DNA of 64,000 bases from CAWBJO01 sp963789175 (GTDB lineage: Bacteria; Pseudomonadota; Alphaproteobacteria; Rhizobiales; Aestuariivirgaceae). Both the position numbers and the translations under genes were made by a program. The stretch lies in NCBI GenBank assembly GCA_963789175.1, contig CAWBJO010000008.1:62001-126000 (forward strand). The letters run 5' to 3'. Of this stretch, positions 25,708 through 34,314 are shown one piece after another (position 1 is the first letter of the stretch; each line of letters begins with the position of its first letter). The notes under the pieces are model-generated. The model was not told the DNA's origin, searched no databases, and was given only the letters and a program-made list of their open reading frames with translations.

Positions 25708-26364
25708 CTATTGCCGCTTCACCTCGGTCAGCTCTCCATTGAGCGAACTGACCTTGATGGCGAAGGTCTTGCCGTCCCGCTGGGCCGAGAAGCTGTAGAT
25801 GCTGCCGGCGCAGGCTTTGCTCTCTATATTGCTGAAGCCGTAATCGCCGACGATCTGCCGGGCCTTGTCGCAGCTGACTTTGCTGGCGCCGAGCGGCGCG
25901 CTCGAGCTTTGCGACGCCGCCGCCGTCTGGGTGGGTTTGGCGGGCTTCTGCACCGGCTTGGCGGCCGTCTGCGTCGACTTGCTCGGCTTTTTCTGTGGCG
26001 CGACGTTCGCCTCGACCGGCTTCTTTTTCTTCTTCTTCTTGGTCTTCACCACCGGCTCTTCGTCGAAATACGGATCCTGGTAGACGGTCCGCGGCTTCAC
26101 GCGCCGCTTCAGGGGCGGCGGCGGCTCGTCGTAGTAGGGACCGGTATCGAAGTCCTCGTCGTAGTAGTCCTCCGCATATTCCTCATACGGATCTTCATCG
26201 TAGTAGTAATAGTGCGGCGGCCGATAGTCGCGCGGTCGCACATGGACGAACGGCGGATAGAGGTTGAGGTGGATGCGGCTCCCGGCTTCCGCGGGCTCGG
26301 GCGCCCCGGTCAGGAAAAAGCCGCCTGCGGCCGCCGCCGCGAGGATCGCCAATCGAATGGACAT
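25708..26364 (-). CDS. Secreted protein with Tyr/Asp- and Lys-rich linker (paralogue 2 of 4)
   Basis: A 218-residue exported protein (signal peptide about 1-27). The mature part starts with a Tyr/Asp/Pro-rich stretch (about 45-95), then a run of lysines near 108-116, then a Pro/Lys/Thr/Ala linker, and ends in the shared module at 163-218 with Cys165 and Cys185. The layout looks like a surface-exposed or envelope-linked low-complexity arm holding a small disulphide domain. It is the most diverged of the four modules and lacks the 11-bp repeats upstream. ATG at 26364. Confidence 0.78.
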   Translation of the reverse strand: MSIRLAILAAAAAGGFFLTGAPEPAEAGSRIHLNLYPPFVHVRPRDYRPPHYYYYDEDPYEEYAEDYYDEDFDTGPYYDEPPPPLKRRVKPRTVYQDPYFDEEPVVKTKKKKKKKPVEANVAPQKKPSKSTQTAAKPVQKPAKPTQTAAASQSSSAPLGASKVSCDKARQIVGDYGFSNIESKACAGSIYSFSAQRDGKTFAIKVSSLNGELTEVKRQ

Positions 26365-26433
26365 GTCCCTACTCCTTTAGTCCTTCTTCAAACAGTCGAG
26401 GCGGAGTTCCGGTTCCGCCCCGGGCCTATGCCT

Positions 26434-26802
26434 CTAGGCCCCAGGTCGAACGCTTAGAATTCGGCCGCTGCCGGCCCGGACGCGAATGTCGTACCTCGCG
26501 CCGTTCCGCCACCCGCTGTAGCGATAGGAGGTGCCGGTGCAGTCGTGCGCCACGACCCTGGTAAAACCCCGTCCCCGTACCATCGTCCGCCCACCCGCAC
26601 AGGTGAGGGTGCTGGCCGAGGGGTTCGGTGAAACCAAAGACGGGGGCGAAGATGCGCGACCCGGCCGCACCGGGTGGTAGAACATCTGGTCGTCGAGGAC
26701 GACCGGCGGCGTCAGCTTGACGAAGGATTCTCCTGCCGCGGCCGGCCCGGCGAGAGCCGAGGCAGCGAGCACTCCTGCAGCTAGGAATTTCCACACCATC
26801 AT
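26434..26802 (-). CDS. Secreted protein with C-x19-C module (paralogue 3 of 4)
   Basis: A 122-residue exported protein: a signal peptide (1-23), a short linker, then the shared module with two cysteines 20 residues apart (Cys68 and Cys88), GRGF between them and AGSGRI at the end. A second ATG follows the first directly. It lies between the two other clustered family members, on the same strand, and has 11-bp tandem repeats upstream at 26876-26897. No catalytic residues are evident. Confidence 0.75.
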   Translation of the reverse strand: MMVWKFLAAGVLAASALAGPAAAGESFVKLTPPVVLDDQMFYHPVRPGRASSPPSLVSPNPSASTLTCAGGRTMVRGRGFTRVVAHDCTGTSYRYSGWRNGARYDIRVRAGSGRILSVRPGA

Positions 26803-26875
26803 CGCTCCCCATGGAGCACGGCACTATGTCTGTTATATGAGCATGCATGGGCAAGGATGAACGGTGGAGCAAACG

Positions 26876-26897
26876 GCCATTCATCCGCCGTTCATCT
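26876..26897 (-). promoter_or_regulatory. 11-bp tandem repeat before paralogue 3
   Basis: The plus strand reads gccattcatcc (26876-26886) then gccgttcatct (26887-26897). It ends 73 bases before the ATG at 26802. It is the same unit and orientation as the sites before the 2263 and 27303 starts. Confidence 0.65.
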
Positions 26898-26914
26898 TTC
26901 CCGGTAGGGCAAGT

Positions 26915-26937
26915 GGGGTCCGGCAATGCCGGACCCC
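26915..26937 (-). terminator. Hairpin after paralogue 4
   Basis: A perfect 10-bp stem (26915-26924 with 26928-26937) with a 3-base loop lies just past the stop at 26950 on the minus strand. There is no T-tract, so it may stabilise the end of the mRNA rather than terminate it alone. Confidence 0.5.
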
Positions 26938-26949
26938 CGCCAATTCTGG

Positions 26950-27303
26950 CTAGTAGAGCGGGCGGATGCTCGTCACGCGGCCTGTATAGGCATTGACGCT
27001 GATGCGGAACACGTCCGGACCGCGCCGGCCGCGATAGGAATAGGACCGGCCGCTGCAGTCCATCGGCTTCACATTGTAGAAGCCGCGCCACTGAACCCGC
27101 TTCACGCCCTGATAGCAGGAGATTTTGCCGGGCGCCACGACCACGCCGGTTCCCGGATAGACCGGATAGCCGGGTCCGTAATAGCCGCCACCGATGCCGA
27201 GATTGATGTCGACGTCTACGTCCTTGGCTTGCGCGGCCTGCGGCTGGAGCATGAAAATGCTGGCGGCGACGGCAAGGGCACCCAGAATGGATTTGGCAAA
27301 CAT
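26950..27303 (-). CDS. Secreted protein with C-x19-C module (paralogue 4 of 4)
   Basis: A 117-residue exported protein. The ATG at 27303 has AGGAGAG upstream; the open frame extends to 27408 without any such site. A signal peptide (1-26) is followed by an Asp-Val repeat, a Gly/Tyr/Pro stretch and the shared module with its two cysteines 20 residues apart, WRGF between them and YTGRV near the end. The 11-bp repeats lie 96 bases upstream. Confidence 0.78.
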   Translation of the reverse strand: MFAKSILGALAVAASIFMLQPQAAQAKDVDVDINLGIGGGYYGPGYPVYPGTGVVVAPGKISCYQGVKRVQWRGFYNVKPMDCSGRSYSYRGRRGPDVFRISVNAYTGRVTSIRPLY

Positions 27304-27399
27304 ATGGTCTCTCCTCATGGCTGGCTGGCAGGCGGCAAAGGCCGGTGATTCGGCATGAACCTGAGCCTGCGCTATGGGCACTGAATATACCCCGACAAC

Positions 27400-27421
27400 G
27401 CCGTTCATCTGCCGTTCATCG
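27400..27421 (-). promoter_or_regulatory. 11-bp tandem repeat before paralogue 4
   Basis: The plus strand reads gccgttcatct (27400-27410) then gccgttcatcg (27411-27421). This is the best-conserved of the three sites. Position and orientation relative to the gene start match the other two. Confidence 0.65.
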
Positions 27422-27506
27422 ACTTCGATTTCTCATCAAGGTAAGCAAGTTCGTCGATTAAGATATTGGTTTAAATTAATTTTCTGACGCCGGGGTCGCG
27501 CAAGCC

Positions 27507-27535
27507 CTTGAAAGCCCGAAGCTGAAGCCTAGATA
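27507..27535 (+). promoter_or_regulatory. Heat-shock (sigma-32-type) promoter of hsp20
   Basis: The sequence cttgaaa (27507-27513) is followed after 15 bases by cctagata (27528-27535), close to the alphaproteobacterial sigma-32 pattern. It sits about 90 bases upstream of the hsp20 start, which leaves room for the RNA thermometer. Confidence 0.5.
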
Positions 27536-27539
27536 GAGG

Positions 27540-27624
27540 ACCGGAAGGGTGCCTCTGAGGGCCCTCCCGTCAACCGCCCCGACCTTGGGGCATCACACAG
27601 TCATCGCTTAAGGAGGATGCTGAC
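27540..27624 (+). promoter_or_regulatory. ROSE-type RNA thermometer in the hsp20 leader
   Basis: The leader can fold into GC-rich hairpins (GCCCC 27576-27580 with GGGGC 27587-27591). A final short hairpin at 27602-27619 pairs CATCGCT with GGAGGATG and so hides the ribosome binding site. In that stem a G faces a G, the hallmark of ROSE elements, which melt on heating. The ATG follows six bases later. ROSE elements control small heat-shock genes in rhizobia. Confidence 0.75.
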
Positions 27625-28080
27625 ATGTTCGACCTTTCCCCCCTCTATCGTTCGACCATCGGTTTCGACCGTTTTGCGCAGTTGCTCGACGACATGGCGT
27701 CGCTCGAAGCCCCGACCTATCCGCCATACAACATCGAGCGGGTCGGCGAGGACGAGTACCGCATCACCATGGCCGTGGCAGGGTTCGGTGAGGACGATGT
27801 GAACATCGAACTCAACCAGAACACCCTCACCATCACCGGCCGCAAGACCGACAAGTCGGGCGTCGAGAAGACCGAGTTCCTTCATCAGGGCATCGCGGCC
27901 CGCGCCTTCGAGCGCCGGTTCCAGCTTGCCGACCACGTCGAAGTGCGTGGCGCCACGCTCGAGAACGGCCTGCTTCACGTGACGCTGAAGCGCGAGATCC
28001 CGGAGGCCATGAAGCCCCGCACCATCCCGGTCGGCAACGGCAAGTCTTCGAAGGTCATCGAAGGCAGGAAGGCTGCCTAA
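27625..28080 (+). CDS. Small heat-shock protein, Hsp20 family
   Basis: A 151-residue IbpA-type chaperone that holds unfolded proteins in the cytosol. The start FDLSPLYRSTIGFDR is typical of the rhizobial Hsp20 class A. The alpha-crystallin domain spans about 35-128, with the closing GLLHVTLKREIPE and the ENGLL motif; the IPV-like tail is RTIPVG. The ribosome binding site GGAGG lies inside the thermometer hairpin. The gene is followed by a terminator and overlaps the threonine aldolase gene at its 3' end by four bases. Confidence 0.93.
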   Translation: MFDLSPLYRSTIGFDRFAQLLDDMASLEAPTYPPYNIERVGEDEYRITMAVAGFGEDDVNIELNQNTLTITGRKTDKSGVEKTEFLHQGIAARAFERRFQLADHVEVRGATLENGLLHVTLKREIPEAMKPRTIPVGNGKSSKVIEGRKAA

Positions 28081-29186
28081 CTGGACGACGATACGGTTGG
28101 AGAGGGCGCCCTGGGCGCCCTCTTTCGTTTGGGCTCCATCCCTTCGCAAATCTCCGCAAGCTTCCGCACATCCTCCGCCGACGTCCGGAAAGACGTCACG
28201 AAGCGGACGAGGCACTCGTTTTCCTTCGGGCCCTCCGGCCCGAGCGACTGGCTCAGCCATTCATGACAGCCGACGCCATTTTCCGTGAGATGGGCGAAGA
28301 GGCTGCGCGGCAAGATCGCGAACACTTCGTTCGCTTGCACTGGCACAGGCAGCCGGATGCTGGCTACGCCGTTGAGCTCCTCCGCCAGGCGGGTGGCGAG
28401 GCCGTTGGCGTGGCGCGCGTTCCGCAGCCATAGGTCGTCCTTGAGATAGGCGACCATCTGCGCTCCGAGATACCGGCCCTTCGACAGCAGCTGGCCGCCG
28501 CGTTTTCGCCGGAAGAGAAAGTCCCGCGCGAGATGCGCATCGAAGAACAGCACGGCCTCCAGCGCCAGCGCGCCGTTCTTGGTTGCCCCGAAGGACATCG
28601 CCTTGACGCCCGCCTTCCAGGTGAGGTCTGCCGGTGTCGCGCCGGACGCGGCGACCGCGTTGGCGAAACGCGAGCCGTCCAAGTGGAGATTGAGACCCAG
28701 CTCCTGCGCGGCCGCGCCGATCGCCGCCGTCTCGCCCGCCGAATAGATGGTGCCGAGCTCGGTCGCCTGGGTGATCGAAACGGCGCCGGGCGGCTGTTCG
28801 TGTTCCCCACGCACCACGTTTTCGATTGCGGTTCGGATCGCCGTCGGCGTGAGCTTGCAGCCGATGCCGGAAAGGCCGGTGAGCTTGGCACCGCCCGTAA
28901 AGAATTCAGGCGCGCCGCACTCGTCGGTCTGGATGTGTGCCTCGACATGGCAGAGCACCGTCTGGTGGGGCGCACAAAGCGACGAAAGCCCGAGACTGTT
29001 CGCCGCCGTGCCGGTCGCGACGAGAAAGCTTTCGACTTTCGTCTCGAAAACGTCGTTCAGCGCCGCCTGCGCCTTCGCCGTCCACTCGTCATAGCTATAG
29101 GAGCGTGCTGTGCCGGCATTGGCCTCGCTGAGGGCCGCAAGGATGGAGTCGTGGACCCCGAAGACATTATCGCTCGAAAATTCCAT
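28077..29186 (-). CDS. Threonine aldolase family (beta-eliminating lyase) protein
   Basis: A 369-residue fold-type I PLP enzyme. The PLP lysine lies in SFGATKNGAL (about 205), with the conserved Asp-Gly-Ser-Arg LHLDGSRFAN before it. Low-specificity threonine aldolases of this type split L-threonine or allo-threonine into glycine and acetaldehyde. The last 17 residues are a Lys/Arg/Ser/Pro-rich tail read through the hsp20 terminator, so they are probably not part of the ancestral enzyme. ATG at 29186. Confidence 0.85.
   Translation of the reverse strand: MEFSSDNVFGVHDSILAALSEANAGTARSYSYDEWTAKAQAALNDVFETKVESFLVATGTAANSLGLSSLCAPHQTVLCHVEAHIQTDECGAPEFFTGGAKLTGLSGIGCKLTPTAIRTAIENVVRGEHEQPPGAVSITQATELGTIYSAGETAAIGAAAQELGLNLHLDGSRFANAVAASGATPADLTWKAGVKAMSFGATKNGALALEAVLFFDAHLARDFLFRRKRGGQLLSKGRYLGAQMVAYLKDDLWLRNARHANGLATRLAEELNGVASIRLPVPVQANEVFAILPRSLFAHLTENGVGCHEWLSQSLGPEGPKENECLVRFVTSFRTSAEDVRKLAEICEGMEPKRKRAPRAPSPTVSSSS
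28101..28130 (+). terminator. Terminator of hsp20, inside the threonine aldolase frame
   Basis: A 10-bp stem (28101-28110 with 28114-28123) followed by TTCGTTT on the plus strand, 20 bases after the hsp20 stop. The same bases encode the C-terminal tail of the convergent threonine aldolase gene. Confidence 0.8.
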
Positions 29187-29606
29187 GTTCCAACCGCAGG
29201 TTTGATTCAGGTTCGTGGCGCTGATTACCGGATCGCGGGCCGGCCCACAGCCCTCCCCTTAGCAATATTATTGCTTTATTCGCCGTTTTTTGAGTTTGAA
29301 CTTGCCGAAGGAGGGTCCTTCAGGCAAAGATTGGATAGGACAGTGGCCCTGTCCTTTTGAGGCGGAACATGTTTTTGGTCGTGCGCATCTCCACCACCTC
29401 ACCGGGCTTCGGCTCGGCCGACGGTGGTTGCGATCGAACGAACGCCACGAAACGAAATTAACGCCGGCCCGTTCTCGGGCTGTGCCGTGGTTGTCGTGAA
29501 TCGTCTTCGGCGCCGTCAACCAGAACCACACACAACCCGGGACAGGCCGATGAGAGGATTTGCGCGAAGCCGCCGCGTCGTGGCTTCATGAGAGTGACAA
29601 CGGAGC
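29187..29606. other. Intergenic region before gltB
   Basis: This region holds the divergent promoters of threonine aldolase and gltB. A hairpin at 29337-29355 (AGGACAG paired with CTGTCCT) followed by TTT on the plus strand could be a leader attenuator or terminator. A 22-codon minus-strand frame starting with MRTTKNMFRLKR has a plausible ribosome binding site but cannot be supported further. No other gene is seen. Confidence 0.4.
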
Positions 29607-32600
29607 ATGGATACTGTGGTCACGAAATCTCCGGCGTTGACGAGAGAATGGCGGCCCGAGGGCCTGCCGGCGCCGTCCGGACTCTACGATCCGCGGCTCG
29701 ATCATGACGCTTGCGGCATCGGGCTCTATGCGAATATCGAGAACGTCTCGAGCCATGCCATCGTCGAGGCCGGGCTGACCATCCTCAAGAACCTGGAACA
29801 TCGCGGCGCGGTCGGCGCCGATCCCAAGGCCGGCGACGGCGCTGGCATCATGATTCAGATCCCACACTCATTCTTCGCCGAGGAAGCTAGGCGTCTGGGA
29901 TTCAAGCTCCCCGATCCCGGCCATTACGGCGTCGGCTTCCTTTTCATGCCGCGCGAAGCGGTTCTCCGGCAGGAGATCGAGAACCTGTGGCGGCAGACCG
30001 CGGTCGAGGAAGGCCTGCGCGTCATAGGTTGGCGCGACGTTCCCGTCGACGACGGCGTGTTGAGCGCGACCGTCAAGAAGACGGAGCCGTGGCATCGGCA
30101 GCTGTTCATCGCGCGCGGCCCCACCATCCGGACCGAGGAGCAGTTCGAGCGCAAGCTCTTCGTCTGCCGCAAGGTCGTCTCCAACCGCGTCATCGAGGTG
30201 CTTGGCAGTGCGGCCCGCGCCTACTACCCGGTTTCCGTCTCGACGCGCACCATCGTCTACAAGGGCCTCGTCCTCGGCAAGGATCTCGGAATCTACTATT
30301 GCGACCTCGCCAATGCCGGGTTCACCTCGGCGCTGGCTCTGGTCCATCAGCGCTTCTCGACCAACACGTTCCCCTCCTGGCCGCTCGCCCATCCCTACCG
30401 CTACGTCTGTCACAACGGCGAGATCAATACGCTGCGGGGCAACTACAACTGGATGGCGGCCCGTCAGGCCAACATGAAGTCCGACATCCTCGGCAACGAT
30501 CTCGAGAAGCTGTGGCCGATATCCTATGAAGGCCAATCGGACTCCGCCTGCTTCGACAACGCCCTCGAGCTTCTGTTCATGGGTGGATATTCGCTTCCCC
30601 ACGCCATGACCATGCTGATCCCCGAGGCTTGGGCGGGCAACCCCCTCATGGACGAGGATCGGCGCGCCTTCTACGAGTATCACGCCGCGCTCATGGAGCC
30701 GTGGGACGGCCCCGCGGCCATGGCGTTCACCGACGGCCGCATCATCGGTGCGACCCTTGACCGCAACGGCCTTCGTCCCTCGCGCTACCTTCTCACCAGC
30801 GACGGGTTCGTGCTGCTCGCCTCGGAGATGGGCGTGCTCGACATTCCCGAGGCGAACATCGTCCGCAAGTGGCGGCTGCAGCCCGGCAAAATGCTGCTGA
30901 TCGATCTCGAGCAGCAGCGCATCATTTCGGATGACGAATTCAAGCGCCAGCTCGCGACCGGCCTTCCCTACCGCGAATGGCTGAAGCGGACCCAGGTGGT
31001 GCTGCGCGAGATGCCGCTCGCCAGGACCAGGCGCCCGAAGAGCAGCGTGCCCCTCCTCGATCGCCAGCAGGCCTTCGGCTACACCCAGGAGGACATCAAG
31101 ATGCTGATGCTGCCCATGGCCCAGACGGGCCAGGAGGCCATCGGCTCCATGGGCAACGACGCGCCGATCTCGGCCCTTTCCGACCGCCCCAAGCTCCTCG
31201 ACACCTATTTCAAGCAGAACTTCGCACAGGTGACCAACCCTCCGATCGATCCGATCCGCGAGGAGCTCGTCATGTCGCTCGTCTCCTTCATCGGTCCGCG
31301 CCCCAACCTCCTCGACCTCAAGGGAACGTCGAGCCACATGCGCCTCGAAGTGCCGCAGCCCATCCTCACCAACGAGGAGCTCGAGCGCATTCGCACCATC
31401 GGCGTGGTCAAGGAGAACCCCTTCCGCACCGTGACCATGGACATCACCTACGACGTGGCCAATGGCCCGGAGTACATGGAAGCGGCCCTCGAGGCCATTT
31501 GCGCCGGAGCCCGTCGCGCCGTGAAGGACGGCTACAACATCATCATCCTGTCGGACCGTGCCGTCGGCGCCGAGCGCGTGCCCATCCCCGCTTTGCTCGC
31601 CACGTCGGCCACCCACCACCACCTGATCCGCCACGGCCTGAGGACGTCCGTCGGTCTGGTGATCGAATCGGGCGAGCCTCGCGAAGTCCACCAGTTCTGC
31701 ACCCTTGCGGGCTACGGCGCCGAGGCCATCAATCCTTATCTCGCCTTCGAGACGCTCGAGGAGATGCTGCCCGAGCTTGGCGAGGACGTCGGCCGCGAGG
31801 AGGCGTTCAAGCGCTACATCAAGGCGATCGACAAGGGCATCCTGAAGGTGATGTCCAAGATGGGCATCTCCACCTACCAGTCCTATTGCGGCGCGCAGAT
31901 CTTCGATGCGATCGGCTTGAAGAGCGATTTCGTCCGTCAGTACTTCACCGGCACCTCGACGCCGATCGAGGGCGTCGGCCTCGAGGAGATCGCCGCCGAG
32001 GCTTTCCGGCGCCACGACGATGCGTTCGGCGAAAATCCGGTTCTCGCCACGACCCTCGACATCGGCGGCGAATACAATTTCCGCCTGCGCGGCGAAGCGC
32101 ACGTCTGGACGCCGGAGACCGTGGCCCATCTCCAGCATGCCGTCCGCGCCAACAGCCATGAGCGCTACCGGGATTTCGCGCACGCCATCGACAGCCAGGG
32201 CGAGCACCTGAAGACGCCACGCGGGCTCTTCCGCTTGAAGTCGGCGAAAGAGCTCGGTCGCACCCCAGTGCCGGTCGACGAGGTCGAGCCTGCCGCCGCC
32301 ATCGTCCGCCGCTTCTCGACGGGCGCCATGTCCTTCGGCTCGATCAGCCGCGAGGCCCACACGACTCTGGCCATCGCCATGAACCGGATCGGCGGAAAGT
32401 CGAACACCGGCGAGGGCGGGGAGGAGCCCGACCGATTCAAGCCCCTTCCCAACGGCGATTCCATGCGCTCCGCCATCAAGCAGGTGGCATCCGGCCGCTT
32501 CGGAGTGACGACCGAATACCTCGTCAACGCCGACCAGATCCAGATCAAGATCGCCCAAGGAGCGAAGCCGGGCGAAGGCGGGCAGCTTCCCGGCCACAAG

Positions 32601-34310
32601 GTCGACGCGACGATCGCCCGCGTCCGCTATTCGACGCCCGGGGTCGGTCTTATCTCCCCTCCTCCGCACCACGACATCTACTGCATCGAGGACCTGGCCC
32701 AGCTCATCTTCGATCTCAAGAGCGCCAATCCTGCCGCTGCCGTCTCCGTGAAGCTCGTGTCCGAAGTCGGGGTCGGCACGGTGGCCGCCGGCGTGGCCAA
32801 GGCACGCGCCGATCACGTGACCATCTCAGGCTACGAGGGCGGCACCGGGGCCTCGCCCCTCACCTCCATCAAGCATGCCGGCTCCCCCTGGGAGATCGGC
32901 CTTGCCGAAACCCAGCAGACTCTCGTCGCCAACGCCCTCCGCGGCCGCATCGTCGTTCAGGTCGACGGCGGGCTGCGCACGGGGCGCGACGTGGTGATCG
33001 CCGCCTTGCTCGGTGCCGACGAGATGGGATTTTCGACGGCGCCGCTCATCGCCGCGGGCTGCATCATGATGCGCAAATGCCATCTCAACACCTGTCCGGT
33101 CGGCGTCGCCACCCAGGATCCGGTTCTGCGCAAGCGGTTTCGCGGCCTGCCCGAGCACGTCATCAACTATTTCTTTTTCCTCGCCGATGAGGTTCGCTCC
33201 ATCCTGGCGGGCCTGGGCGTGCGCTCGCTCGCCGACGCCATCGGCGCCACCGAATGCATCGACCAGTCGCGCGCCCTCGATCACTGGAAGGCGCGTGGCC
33301 TCGATTTCGAGAAGCTCTTCCAGAAGCCCGAGACCGATGGCGAAACCGCCCGCCGGCAGGTCACCGTCCAGGACCACAAGCTGGCGCGCGTCCTCGACCG
33401 CGAACTCATCGCCGAGGCCGCCGCGGCACTCGAGCACGGCACGCCGGTCGTCATCGACAAGCGCATCCGCAACACCGACCGAACCGTCGGCGCCATGCTG
33501 TCCGGCGAGGTCGCCAGGCGCTACGGCCATGCGGGCCTGCCCGATGACACCATCGCCATCAAGTTCACCGGCGTGTCCGGGCAGAGCTTCGGCGCCTTTG
33601 CCGCCCACGGCGTGTCGCTCACCCTTGAAGGCGAGGCGAACGATTATGTGGGCAAGGGCCTTTCGGGCGGACGCATCGTCGTCTATCCGCCGGTCGACTC
33701 CGCCATCAGGCCGGAGGAGTCGATCATCGTCGGCAATACGGTGCTCTACGGCGCCATCGCCGGCGAATGCTATTTCCGCGGCGTGGCGGGCGAGCGTTTC
33801 GCGGTCCGGAATTCCGGTGCGCTCGCCGTCGTCGAAGGCGTCGGTGACCACGGCTGCGAATACATGACCGGCGGCGTCGTGGTGGTCCTCGGCGAGACCG
33901 GGCGCAATTTCGCCGCCGGCATGTCCGGGGGCGTCGCCTATGTCTACGACGACAACGGCACCTTCGCCGAGCGCTGCAATCTCGCCATGGTCGATCTGGC
34001 TCCCGTCCCGGCCGAAGAGGAAACGATCGAGCGCCTTCACCATCACGGCGGCGATCTCGAGCATCACGGGCTCGTCGAGGTGACGGGCGACATGACGCGG
34101 CATGATGCCGAGCGCATCTGGCAGCTCGTGGCCCGCCACTACAAGTACACCGGTTCGGCGCGGGCCCGCACCATGCTCGACGCCTGGGACCGCTACCTGC
34201 CCAGGTTCGTGAAGGTCATGCCGACCGAGTATCGCCGCGCCCTTCTCGAGCTCGAGCGCGCCCAGGCCGGCAGCGACGGAATGCGCATCGGGCTGGCGCG
34301 GGGAGCCTGA
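29607..34310 (+). CDS. gltB: Glutamate synthase (NADPH), large subunit
   Basis: A 1,567-residue, full-length GOGAT large subunit. The class II amidotransferase domain opens at Cys36 (HDACGIG) after a 35-residue propeptide. The central domain and the FMN-binding synthase domain follow; the ferredoxin/3Fe-4S site is the C-x5-C-x4-C stretch in IMMRKCHLNTCPVG near residue 1155. The C-terminal GXGXG repeats of GLXS follow (CEYMTGGVVVVLG). It makes two glutamates from glutamine and 2-oxoglutarate using NADPH delivered by GltD, encoded five bases after the stop. ATG at 29607. Confidence 0.97.
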   Translation: MDTVVTKSPALTREWRPEGLPAPSGLYDPRLDHDACGIGLYANIENVSSHAIVEAGLTILKNLEHRGAVGADPKAGDGAGIMIQIPHSFFAEEARRLGFKLPDPGHYGVGFLFMPREAVLRQEIENLWRQTAVEEGLRVIGWRDVPVDDGVLSATVKKTEPWHRQLFIARGPTIRTEEQFERKLFVCRKVVSNRVIEVLGSAARAYYPVSVSTRTIVYKGLVLGKDLGIYYCDLANAGFTSALALVHQRFSTNTFPSWPLAHPYRYVCHNGEINTLRGNYNWMAARQANMKSDILGNDLEKLWPISYEGQSDSACFDNALELLFMGGYSLPHAMTMLIPEAWAGNPLMDEDRRAFYEYHAALMEPWDGPAAMAFTDGRIIGATLDRNGLRPSRYLLTSDGFVLLASEMGVLDIPEANIVRKWRLQPGKMLLIDLEQQRIISDDEFKRQLATGLPYREWLKRTQVVLREMPLARTRRPKSSVPLLDRQQAFGYTQEDIKMLMLPMAQTGQEAIGSMGNDAPISALSDRPKLLDTYFKQNFAQVTNPPIDPIREELVMSLVSFIGPRPNLLDLKGTSSHMRLEVPQPILTNEELERIRTIGVVKENPFRTVTMDITYDVANGPEYMEAALEAICAGARRAVKDGYNIIILSDRAVGAERVPIPALLATSATHHHLIRHGLRTSVGLVIESGEPREVHQFCTLAGYGAEAINPYLAFETLEEMLPELGEDVGREEAFKRYIKAIDKGILKVMSKMGISTYQSYCGAQIFDAIGLKSDFVRQYFTGTSTPIEGVGLEEIAAEAFRRHDDAFGENPVLATTLDIGGEYNFRLRGEAHVWTPETVAHLQHAVRANSHERYRDFAHAIDSQGEHLKTPRGLFRLKSAKELGRTPVPVDEVEPAAAIVRRFSTGAMSFGSISREAHTTLAIAMNRIGGKSNTGEGGEEPDRFKPLPNGDSMRSAIKQVASGRFGVTTEYLVNADQIQIKIAQGAKPGEGGQLPGHKVDATIARVRYSTPGVGLISPPPHHDIYCIEDLAQLIFDLKSANPAAAVSVKLVSEVGVGTVAAGVAKARADHVTISGYEGGTGASPLTSIKHAGSPWEIGLAETQQTLVANALRGRIVVQVDGGLRTGRDVVIAALLGADEMGFSTAPLIAAGCIMMRKCHLNTCPVGVATQDPVLRKRFRGLPEHVINYFFFLADEVRSILAGLGVRSLADAIGATECIDQSRALDHWKARGLDFEKLFQKPETDGETARRQVTVQDHKLARVLDRELIAEAAAALEHGTPVVIDKRIRNTDRTVGAMLSGEVARRYGHAGLPDDTIAIKFTGVSGQSFGAFAAHGVSLTLEGEANDYVGKGLSGGRIVVYPPVDSAIRPEESIIVGNTVLYGAIAGECYFRGVAGERFAVRNSGALAVVEGVGDHGCEYMTGGVVVVLGETGRNFAAGMSGGVAYVYDDNGTFAERCNLAMVDLAPVPAEEETIERLHHHGGDLEHHGLVEVTGDMTRHDAERIWQLVARHYKYTGSARARTMLDAWDRYLPRFVKVMPTEYRRALLELERAQAGSDGMRIGLARGA

Positions 34311-34314
34311 GCCC

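Noticed and set aside
26426..27091. 221-residue minus-strand frame over two secreted-protein genes
   Set aside because: It overlaps both real genes in another frame and has no signal peptide.
29868..32816. 982-residue open frame on the minus strand opposite gltB
   Set aside because: It is antisense to a complete glutamate synthase; its translation is an Arg/Gly/Asp-rich low-complexity shadow with no domain.
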